Source: Martelella alba
GTDB lineage: Bacteria; Pseudomonadota; Gammaproteobacteria; Enterobacterales; Enterobacteriaceae
DNA: 64,000 nt
NCBI RefSeq assembly: GCF_005217455.1
Contig: NZ_SZPQ01000001.1
Location: 431,470-495,469, forward strand
Direction: 5' to 3'
This document shows, in pieces, positions 57,440 to 64,000 of the stretch (position 1 is the first letter of the stretch; each line of letters starts with the position of its first letter). The notes beneath the pieces were generated by a model. The model had not been told where the DNA came from. It did not search any database and saw only the letters and a list, made by a program, of their open reading frames with translations. A program made the translations under genes and the position numbers.

Positions 57440-57772
57440 TCAAAAGACTGCGAGGTTATTTGATATCTTTACGCATTCGGCGGCCCGGCGGGCTTCGCCT
57501 TTATGCTGTACCTTGTTCAGTTGCCGTTCCAGCTTGGTGATGAGTTCGTTTACCGCGGCATACATGTCCTGGTTGCTGGCGCTGGCGACAAGTTGACCGT
57601 TAGGCGTATTCAACGTGGCATCGGCCACGAAACCCTGAGGCTGCTTTGAGAGAATGATATGGGGGTTGATCAGTTGGGTCTGCCATTTTGACAGCTTAGC
57701 CAAACGTTCTTCCACATGTTGACGAATGGCCGGGGTGATTTCCATTTGCTTACTGGTAATATTAATAATCAT
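57440..57772 (-). CDS. raiA: Ribosome-associated inhibitor RaiA (YfiA, HPF family)
   Basis: 110 residues: [57 protein letters not shown] short HPF-type protein that binds the 30S decoding region in stationary phase or cold and blocks translation while preventing 100S formation. The C-terminal tail is shorter and less acidic than in E. coli ([11 protein letters not shown]). A CRP-like site lies about 70 bp upstream. Confidence 0.95.
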   Translation of the reverse strand: MIINITSKQMEITPAIRQHVEERLAKLSKWQTQLINPHIILSKQPQGFVADATLNTPNGQLVASASNQDMYAAVNELITKLERQLNKVQHKGEARRAAECVKISNNLAVF

Positions 57773-57836
57773 ATCACTACCTCTCTCGCTGTTTCCGTCT
57801 ACTGATTTTCAGCATACCGTGCCGGGCTGCAAAAAA

Positions 57837-57852
57837 TGTGATTTAGATCACT
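57837..57852. promoter_or_regulatory. CRP-like site upstream of raiA
   Basis: TGTGA-N6-TCACT (57837-57852), one base from the symmetric CRP half-sites. It is centred about 72 bp upstream of the raiA ATG (minus strand), a distance compatible with class I or II activation depending on the transcription start. Confidence 0.65.
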
Positions 57853-58259
57853 TTTTTTTGGGGATTTGACGGGGGCGAATGGGTTTTGTGACCCCTCTTG
57901 GGGAATGTGCGACGAGGGCTTGAGAGTTGGCCGGCAATCAGTCATTATTGTTGGGATAAGCCATATCGGGTTTGTCTGCCAATCCGCTCCACGCCTGGCC
58001 TTGGCCTGATTTAACACCCCACGTATCCCCTTTCCCGATCGGGCTGTTTTCCCCCGTCAACGGTTGAAATTATCTTTGCCGTTAAGGCAGACGCGTCTTC
58101 TTCCGTCAAGATACCTTCATGCTGGCGGTTCGGTGGCCGCGTCGTCAGCGGCGGCCGCCGATCCTTTGGCGGCAAGCGCCGATTCGCGCGGAATAATGAG
58201 GATAAGGCGTCCGGCGGTTTTAGGGACCGCCGTGTCAGTCATTGCAGTTGGGTGGGCTG
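57853..58259. other. Intergenic region
   Basis: About 400 bases between raiA and the end of bamD. No gene was recognised. A hairpin CGGCGGT / ACCGCCG (58212-58218, 58226-58232) lies just past the bamD stop and may mark its transcript end. Confidence 0.35.
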
Positions 58260-58994
58260 TCAGGATAGCGGGTTGGCCTGGATCAGTTTCGCCACTTTGT
58301 CCGCCTGGCCGTTCAATTGCAATTGTTCATAAGCGTTTTGCATCAGCGGCAGCGCTTCACGGGTCGCTTTGGTATCCGGATAATCGGCCAGCATCTGTTC
58401 GACCCGGTTGACTACCGCCACGTACGCGCCGCGACGGGTGTAAAAACGGGCCACCGCCAGTTCATAATTGGCCAAACGATCTTTCAGATATACCAAACGC
58501 TTGGTGGCATCTGTGGCATACTGGCTGTTCGGATAACCTCGGATCAACTGGGTGAAATCCCGGAAAGCCGCCCGCGCATGCTCTGGATCGCGGTCGGAAC
58601 GGTCGATACCGAAGAAGCTCTGTATCATGCTGTCATCCAGCGCCATATCCGTCAGGCCGCGCATATAAAGGACATAATCGACGTTCGGATGGGTGGGGTT
58701 GAGCCGCAGGAACCGGTCAATGGAGGCCTGGGCCAGCGTTAAGTCCGCCGATTTGTAATACGCATAAATCAAATCCAGTTGAACCTGCTGGGCATAGGGG
58801 CCGAACGGATAGCGGTTATCCAGGGCTTCCAACTGCTTGATGGCGTTTCTGTAGTTGCCGTCCTGCAAATATTGCTGGGCGGTGGCGTAAATCTCGGAGG
58901 GGGGATTATCGGGAACCGCATCCTTGGAACTGGAGCATCCGACCAGCAACAGGCTCAATGTGGCGGCTGCCACCAGATATTTCATACGTATCAT
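58260..58994 (-). CDS. bamD: Outer-membrane assembly lipoprotein BamD
   Basis: 244 residues. A lipoprotein signal ([20 protein letters not shown], Cys20 lipidated) is followed by five TPR-like repeats ([52 protein letters not shown]). BamD is the essential lipoprotein of the BAM complex that inserts beta-barrels. Divergent from rluD, as in E. coli. Confidence 0.96.
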   Translation of the reverse strand: MIRMKYLVAAATLSLLLVGCSSSKDAVPDNPPSEIYATAQQYLQDGNYRNAIKQLEALDNRYPFGPYAQQVQLDLIYAYYKSADLTLAQASIDRFLRLNPTHPNVDYVLYMRGLTDMALDDSMIQSFFGIDRSDRDPEHARAAFRDFTQLIRGYPNSQYATDATKRLVYLKDRLANYELAVARFYTRRGAYVAVVNRVEQMLADYPDTKATREALPLMQNAYEQLQLNGQADKVAKLIQANPLS

Positions 58995-59125
58995 GACGTT
59001 TTGCTTATCCTCAGAGTGTTTTTCCGGGAAACTGTCCGTTAAGTTCCCGGATGAGACCAGCTACAATAGCATAGTATTCTAAACGGCATTGCCGTGAAAA
59101 CCCAACGATAACGAAGAAGCAGCCT

Positions 59126-60106
59126 ATGGCACAACAACAACGCCTCACCGGTACGGTGAACGAATCACAACTCGGGCAACGATTAGATCAGGCTTTGGCC
59201 GAAATGTTCCCGGATTATTCGCGTTCGCGCATAAAAGCCTGGATCCTGGAAGATCGCGTAAGAGTAAACGGCGCGGTGACCACGACGCCAAAAGAGAAAG
59301 TCCTGGGCGGCGAGGCCATTGAAATCGACGCGGTGCTGGAAGAGGAAACGCGCTGGGCCGCGCAGGATATCGCGTTGAACATCGTGTATGAGGACGAACA
59401 CATTATCGTCATTGATAAACCGCGGGATCTGGTGGTTCACCCTGGGGCCGGCAATGCCGACGGTACGGTGCTCAACGCGTTGCTGCACTATTGTCCCTCC
59501 ATCGCCGAGGTCCCCCGGGCCGGCATCGTCCATCGCCTGGATAAAGACACCACCGGCCTGATGGTGGTGGCGAAAACCGTCCCCGCCCAAACGCGGCTGG
59601 TGGAATCACTGCAGGCGCGGGAGATCACCCGCGAATACGAGGCCGTCGCCATCGGCACCATGACCGCCGGCGGCACGGTGGATAAGCCCATCTCCCGCCA
59701 CCCCACCAAACGCACCCATATGTCGGTGCATCCCATGGGCAAACCGGCGGTCACCCATTATCGGATACTGGAGCACTTTCGCGCGCATACCCGATTGCGC
59801 CTGAGGCTGGAAACCGGGCGAACCCACCAGATCCGCGTGCATATGGCCTATATCAACCATCCGCTGGTGGGCGACCCTTTGTATGGCGGGCGGCCGCGAC
59901 CGCCCAAAGGCGCATCCGCGCAATTCGTGGACATGCTGCGCAACTTCGATCGGCAGGCTCTGCACGCCGCAATGCTACGTTTGTATCATCCCATCACCGC
60001 CATCGAAATGGAGTGGCATGCGCCGCTTCCCGCGGACATGGTGGCTCTGATAGCCGCCATGAAGGCGGATACCGAACAATTCGCAGACTCGATGGACAGG
60101 CTATGA
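59126..60106 (+). CDS. rluD: 23S rRNA pseudouridine synthase RluD
   Basis: 326 residues: an N-terminal S4 domain (LGQRLDQALAEMFPDYSRSR), then the RluA-type catalytic domain with IVHRLDKDTTGLMVVAKT (catalytic Asp), ETGRTHQIRVHM and GDPLYGG. It makes pseudouridines 1911, 1915 and 1917 in helix 69. The stop overlaps the pgeF start (ATGA). Confidence 0.97.
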   Translation: MAQQQRLTGTVNESQLGQRLDQALAEMFPDYSRSRIKAWILEDRVRVNGAVTTTPKEKVLGGEAIEIDAVLEEETRWAAQDIALNIVYEDEHIIVIDKPRDLVVHPGAGNADGTVLNALLHYCPSIAEVPRAGIVHRLDKDTTGLMVVAKTVPAQTRLVESLQAREITREYEAVAIGTMTAGGTVDKPISRHPTKRTHMSVHPMGKPAVTHYRILEHFRAHTRLRLRLETGRTHQIRVHMAYINHPLVGDPLYGGRPRPPKGASAQFVDMLRNFDRQALHAAMLRLYHPITAIEMEWHAPLPADMVALIAAMKADTEQFADSMDRL

Positions 60107-60834
60107 CGTCGCTGCTTTTGCCTGAATGGCCGGCCCCGGCCAATGTCCGCGCCTGTTCCACGACCCGTCAGGGCGGCGTCAGCCAGGGGCCGTACCGGTC
60201 GCTGAATCTGGGCTGTCACGTCGGCGACAGCGCGCAGGCGGTGGCGCAAAACCGCCGGCTTCTTGGCGAGTTGGCGGCATTGCCTGGCGACCCTCACTGG
60301 CTGCGGCAAGTACACGGCACCGATGTCGTTAGCCTGTCTCAAAGGGATGACGCGCCCCGTTGCGGCGACGGCGTCTATACCCGGCAACCGGGCCGGGTTT
60401 GCGCGGTCATGACCGCCGATTGCCTGCCGGTATTGTTCTGCGACCGGGCGGGCCGCGAGGTGGCCGCGGCCCATGCCGGGTGGCGTGGATTATGCGCCGG
60501 TATCCTGGAGCAAACGCTGGCCCGGTTTCAGTCCGCTGCGGACGATATCATCGTATGGTTGGGGCCGGCCATCGGTTCGGAATCATTCGAGGTGGGGCCC
60601 GAGGTGCGGGCGGCATTTCTGGCGCAGGATCGGCGCGCCGGGGCGGCTTTCCGGGCGAGAGGCGACAAATATCTCGCCGACCTCTACCATTTGGCGCGCT
60701 TGCGGCTGAATGCCTGCGGCGTGCATCGCATTTACGGCGGCGATCGTTGCACGATGACCGAATCCGACCTATTTTTTTCTTATCGGCGCGATGGCGTCAC
60801 CGGACGTATGGCAAGTTTGGTCTGGCTGATATAA
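60103..60834 (+). CDS. pgeF: Polyphenol oxidase / peptidoglycan editing factor PgeF (YfiH)
   Basis: 243 residues from ATG 60103, overlapping rluD by four bases. Family motifs: SLNLGCHVGDS, QVHGTDVVSLS, VMTADCLPVLFCDR and AAAHAGWRGLCAGILEQ, providing the Cys/His metal site; GGDRCTMTESDLFFSYRRDG ends the protein. In E. coli it prevents mis-incorporation of serine in place of alanine in peptidoglycan. Confidence 0.94.
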   Translation: MTSLLLPEWPAPANVRACSTTRQGGVSQGPYRSLNLGCHVGDSAQAVAQNRRLLGELAALPGDPHWLRQVHGTDVVSLSQRDDAPRCGDGVYTRQPGRVCAVMTADCLPVLFCDRAGREVAAAHAGWRGLCAGILEQTLARFQSAADDIIVWLGPAIGSESFEVGPEVRAAFLAQDRRAGAAFRARGDKYLADLYHLARLRLNACGVHRIYGGDRCTMTESDLFFSYRRDGVTGRMASLVWLI

Positions 60835-60895
60835 TCTCTTTTACCAAGACGATCCACGGTGGATAACGAAGATATTCCCATTATTTGGCGAAATA

Positions 60896-60926
60896 TCCTT
60901 GAATTTTAAATAAACGACCTTATTTA
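60896..60926 (+). promoter_or_regulatory. Sigma-32 (heat-shock) promoter of clpB
   Basis: TCCTTGAA (60896-60903) and CCTTATTTA (60918-60926), 14 bp apart, match the E. coli clpB heat-shock promoter (CTTGAA ... CCTCATTTA). The sequence after it (ATCTCCAGTAGCAA) is also the same as in E. coli. Confidence 0.85.
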
Positions 60927-60963
60927 ATCTCCAGTAGCAATTTTGACCAATATGGGAGGAGTT

Positions 60964-63537
60964 ATGCGTCTGGATCGTCTTACCAATAAATTCCAGCTTG
61001 CCCTCGCCGACGCCCAGTCCCTCGCGCTCGGGCGCGACAATCAGTTTATCGAGCCTTTGCATCTGATGCAGGCGCTGCTCAATCAAGAGGGCGGTACTGT
61101 CGGTCCCTTGTTGCAATCCGCCGGCGTTAATCCCGCGCCGCTGCGTAATGCCGTCGAGCAGGCCATTGATAGACTGCCCCGGGTAGAGGGTACCGGCGGC
61201 GATGTGCAGCCCTCGGCGGATCTGGTCCGTGTATTGAATCTGTGCGACAAACTGGCGCAAAAGCGCGCTGATACCTTTATCGCGTCCGAGTTATTTGTCG
61301 CGGCGGCGTTGGAATCCCGTGGCTCCCTGGCGGATTTGCTCAAATCCGCCGGCGCCACCCCGGATAAAATCAACCGGGCCATCGAACACATGCGCAGCGG
61401 CGACCCAGTGAATGATCAGAGCGCCGAAGATCAGCGCCAGGCGCTGAAAAAATACACCATCGATCTCACCGAACGGGCGGAACAAGGCAAACTTGACCCA
61501 GTCATCGGCCGGGACGAAGAAATCCGCCGCACCATTCAGGTTTTGCAGCGGCGCACCAAAAACAACCCCGTGCTTATCGGCGAGCCGGGCGTGGGTAAAA
61601 CCGCCATCGTTGAAGGGTTGGCGCAACGTATTGTCAACGGCGAGGTGCCCGAGGGCATGAAGCACAGTCGTGTATTGGCGCTGGATATGGGTTCGCTGGT
61701 GGCGGGCGCCAAATATCGGGGTGAGTTCGAGGAACGGCTTAAGGGCGTGCTCAATGATCTGTCCAAGCAGGAAGGTCATATCATCCTGTTTATCGACGAA
61801 TTGCATACCATGGTCGGCGCCGGCAAGGCTGACGGCGCGATGGACGCCGGCAACATGCTCAAACCCGCATTGGCCCGCGGCGAATTGCATTGCGTGGGCG
61901 CCACAACCCTGGACGAATACCGGCAGTATATCGAAAAAGACGCGGCCTTGGAGCGCCGTTTCCAGAAAGTGTTCGTGGCCCAGCCCAGCGTGGAGGACAC
62001 TATCGCTATCCTGCGCGGTTTGAAAGAGCGTTATGAACTGCATCACCATGTGCAGATCACCGATCCGGCGATTGTCGCCGCAGCGACGCTGTCTCATCGT
62101 TACATATCCGATCGTCAACTGCCCGACAAGGCCATTGATCTCATCGACGAGGCGGCGTCAAGTATCCGTATCCAGATGGATTCCAAACCGGAGCCGCTTG
62201 ACCGGTTGGACAGGCGCATTATTCAGCTCAAATTGGAACAACAGGCGTTAAAAAAAGAATCGGACGATGCCAGCCGCAAACGGTTGGATATGCTCAATGA
62301 AGAGTTATCTCAAAAAGAGCGTGAATATTCGGAACTTGAAGAGGAATGGAAAGCGGAGAAAGCGTCGCTGTCCGGCACTCAAAACCTGAAAGCCGAACTG
62401 GAACAGGCCAAGATATCCATTGAGCAGGCACGGCGCGTGGGGGATTTGGCGCGAATGTCGGAATTGCAGTACGGCAAAATCCCTGAACTGGAAAAACAAC
62501 TGGCGGCGGCGACTGCGGCTGAAAGCAAATCCGTGCGCCTGCTGCGTAACAAAGTCACCGATGCGGAAATCGCCGAGGTATTGGCGCGTTGGACGGGAAT
62601 ACCCGTATCGCGCATGCTGGAAAGCGAACGCGATAAACTGATTCGCATGGAAGAAGAACTTCACCGGCGGGTCATCGGCCAAGATGAGGCGGTGGAGGCG
62701 GTAGCCAATGCCATCAGGCGTAGTCGGGCCGGATTATCCGATCCTAACCGCCCCATTGGTTCTTTCATGTTCCTGGGGCCGACAGGGGTTGGTAAAACGG
62801 AGTTGTGCAAAGCGCTGGCGAATTTCCTGTTCGATAGCGACGATGCGATGGTTCGCATTGATATGTCCGAGTTTATGGAAAAACACTCGGTCTCCCGCCT
62901 GGTCGGCGCCCCTCCAGGCTATGTCGGCTATGAGGAGGGCGGCTACCTGACCGAAGCCGTGCGGCGGCGCCCCTATTCCGTCATTTTGCTGGATGAAATT
63001 GAAAAAGCCCATCCGGATGTATTCAATATTCTCTTGCAGGTATTGGATGACGGAAGGTTAACCGACGGACAGGGCAGGACGGTGGATTTCCGTAATACCG
63101 TGGTCATCATGACCTCCAACCTGGGTTCGGATATCATTCAGGAACGTTTCGGCGAGATGAACTACCAGCAGATGAAAGAGACCGTAATGGGTGTGGTCAG
63201 TCATCATTTCCGTCCCGAATTCATCAACCGGGTTGACGAAGTGGTGGTATTTCATCCGCTGGCGCGCGATCACATTACCCGTATCGCTGAAATCCAGCTG
63301 CAGCGGTTGTATAAGCGTCTGGAAGAGCGCGGCTACAGTATGACTATGACCCCGGCCGCCTTGGAACTGTTGGGCCAAAGCGGGTTCGACCCGGTGTATG
63401 GCGCTCGTCCGCTCAAACGGGCCATTCAGCAGGAAATCGAAAATCCGCTATCGCAGCAGATGCTGTCCGGCAAGCTCATACCTGGCGCGCCGATCACGCT
63501 GGATGTGAAGGACGGCCATATCGTCGCTGTGCAATAG
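60964..63537 (+). CDS. clpB: Disaggregase chaperone ClpB
   Basis: 857 residues from ATG 60964 with GGGAGGA upstream; an earlier in-frame start is not needed. N-domain repeats ([20 protein letters not shown]), AAA1 with [10 protein letters not shown] and [12 protein letters not shown], a coiled-coil middle domain (about 410-530, rich in Glu/Lys/Leu), and AAA2 with [10 protein letters not shown] and [12 protein letters not shown]. With DnaK it reactivates protein aggregates. Driven by the sigma-32 promoter upstream. Confidence 0.98.
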   Translation: MRLDRLTNKFQLALADAQSLALGRDNQFIEPLHLMQALLNQEGGTVGPLLQSAGVNPAPLRNAVEQAIDRLPRVEGTGGDVQPSADLVRVLNLCDKLAQKRADTFIASELFVAAALESRGSLADLLKSAGATPDKINRAIEHMRSGDPVNDQSAEDQRQALKKYTIDLTERAEQGKLDPVIGRDEEIRRTIQVLQRRTKNNPVLIGEPGVGKTAIVEGLAQRIVNGEVPEGMKHSRVLALDMGSLVAGAKYRGEFEERLKGVLNDLSKQEGHIILFIDELHTMVGAGKADGAMDAGNMLKPALARGELHCVGATTLDEYRQYIEKDAALERRFQKVFVAQPSVEDTIAILRGLKERYELHHHVQITDPAIVAAATLSHRYISDRQLPDKAIDLIDEAASSIRIQMDSKPEPLDRLDRRIIQLKLEQQALKKESDDASRKRLDMLNEELSQKEREYSELEEEWKAEKASLSGTQNLKAELEQAKISIEQARRVGDLARMSELQYGKIPELEKQLAAATAAESKSVRLLRNKVTDAEIAEVLARWTGIPVSRMLESERDKLIRMEEELHRRVIGQDEAVEAVANAIRRSRAGLSDPNRPIGSFMFLGPTGVGKTELCKALANFLFDSDDAMVRIDMSEFMEKHSVSRLVGAPPGYVGYEEGGYLTEAVRRRPYSVILLDEIEKAHPDVFNILLQVLDDGRLTDGQGRTVDFRNTVVIMTSNLGSDIIQERFGEMNYQQMKETVMGVVSHHFRPEFINRVDEVVVFHPLARDHITRIAEIQLQRLYKRLEERGYSMTMTPAALELLGQSGFDPVYGARPLKRAIQQEIENPLSQQMLSGKLIPGAPITLDVKDGHIVAVQ

Positions 63538-63564
63538 GCTTGCGCCGCGCGTGGCAGACTGTTC

Positions 63565-63592
63565 AACCCGCTGTTTGACAGCGGGTTTTTTT
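63565..63592 (+). terminator. Terminator after clpB
   Basis: Perfect stem AACCCGCTG (63565-63573) / CAGCGGGTT (63579-63587), 5-nt loop, with a T-run to 63592. Confidence 0.93.
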
Positions 63593-63728
63593 ACTCGCCA
63601 GCTCATCCAGGGCGCATTCGTGACGTCTCGGACGGGACGGATAATGGGGCATAAACGCGCTGCCGTCGCGGGTCGCTATTTATTTTGTATTATTAGTGAG
63701 CGATCAAACTGTTTTTATCAAATAGCAC

Positions 63729-63764
63729 TTGTCACCCCGCTGAAAAACCCTATAATGCGCCTCC
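63729..63764 (+). promoter_or_regulatory. rRNA operon promoter P1
   Basis: -35 TTGTCA (63729-63734), 16-bp spacer, -10 TATAAT (63751-63756) and the GC-rich discriminator GCGCCTCC, matching E. coli rrn P1 promoters. The AT-rich stretch upstream fits an UP element and Fis-binding region. The discriminator suggests stringent control by ppGpp/DksA. Confidence 0.9.
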
Positions 63765-63870
63765 ACCAACCGGGATTACATTATGAAATGCTTCGGTTGG
63801 GGAAGGTTGAGCACAACGTCGGTCGTAGGATTGATGGTTTTATGGGTGCCTTAATAGCACAAATAAATGC

Positions 63871-63898
63871 TTGACTCTTCAAGGGGAAAGCGTAAAAT
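63871..63898 (+). promoter_or_regulatory. rRNA operon promoter P2
   Basis: -35 TTGACT (63871-63876), 16-bp spacer, -10 TAAAAT (63893-63898), followed by ACGCCACC as in enterobacterial rrn P2. About 142 bp downstream of P1. Confidence 0.85.
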
Positions 63899-63933
63899 AC
63901 GCCACCTCGCGCCAGAGGAGTTACCCGGCGCAC

Positions 63934-64000
63934 GCTCTTTAACAACTTATCAGACAATCTGTGTGGGCACTCGCAAGACCTATAGATTCACAAAATCAAG
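63934..64000 (+). promoter_or_regulatory. rRNA leader with boxA and boxC antitermination elements
   Basis: boxA GCTCTTTAACA (63934-63944) and boxC TGTGTGGG (63961-63968) are followed by the leader typical of enterobacterial rRNA operons. The NusB/NusE-dependent antitermination complex forms on boxA. The 16S rRNA gene itself starts beyond the right edge. E. coli has rrnG at this place after clpB. Confidence 0.92.

Noticed and set aside
58064..58411. Plus-strand frame across the 3' end of bamD
   Set aside because: It is antisense to bamD for much of its length and has alanine/proline-rich content without a recognisable domain.
63551..63874. 107-codon frame between clpB and the rRNA leader
   Set aside because: It runs through the clpB terminator and rrn P1 promoter, so it is not a plausible gene.

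Overview
The window is a chromosomal segment of a member of the Enterobacterales. From about 36.8 kb to the right edge the gene order pncC-recA-recX-alaS-csrA-tRNA(Ser)-tRNA(Arg)x3-yqaB-gshA-luxS-(yfjD-ypjD)-ffh-rpsP-rimM-trmD-rplS-yfiL-aroF-tyrA-(pheA-pheL)-raiA-bamD-rluD-pgeF-clpB-rrn leader matches the corresponding Escherichia coli region, and the proteins are close to their E. coli counterparts. Many decayed accessory genes next to an intact housekeeping block suggest a lineage losing genes, for example a Sodalis-like or related host-associated or recently host-associated bacterium. The sequence alone does not fix the genus.

Left part (1-12.9 kb): accessory genes. A PTS EIIB fragment at the edge and an IS3-type transposase remnant are followed by a minus-strand, AT-rich envelope block: two DedA-family membrane proteins, a PAP2 phosphatase, an OmpR-type response regulator with its sensor kinase, and a PmtA-like methyltransferase. 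Next come a divergent LysR/SDR pair, a three-gene NmrA-SDR-MarR operon preceded by two copies of a palindromic operator, and an AT-rich epoxide hydrolase gene.

Middle-left (13.0-21.8 kb): a myo-inositol catabolic locus in decay. iolR, iolB, iolG and an iron-dependent alcohol dehydrogenase are intact. iolE is a 60-codon stub, iolD has lost its N-terminus and is frameshifted, iolA has an in-frame deletion removing its catalytic cysteine plus upstream lesions, and only the C-terminal DUF2090 end of iolC remains. The pathway therefore cannot run from the genes seen here. Conserved AT-rich palindromic elements remain upstream of iolD, iolB and iolG.

Middle (22-36.4 kb): a periplasmic arylsulfotransferase-family protein, a VOC protein, and an acid-sugar-like cluster (alkaline-phosphatase-superfamily protein, GntR/FCD repressor, enolase-superfamily dehydratase, SDR, MFS sugar transporter). 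In this cluster the SDR is truncated and the transporter has an in-frame UGA. Then come yidH-yidG, two long unrecognised genes, and a polar amino acid ABC binding protein and permease without an ATPase gene.

Right part (36.8-64 kb): the conserved housekeeping block. Regulatory sites are well preserved: a LexA-box promoter at recA, TyrR boxes at aroF, a pheL leader peptide with attenuator before pheA, a CRP-like site before raiA, a sigma-32-type promoter before clpB, and tandem P1/P2 promoters with boxA/boxC of an rRNA operon whose 16S gene lies beyond the right edge.
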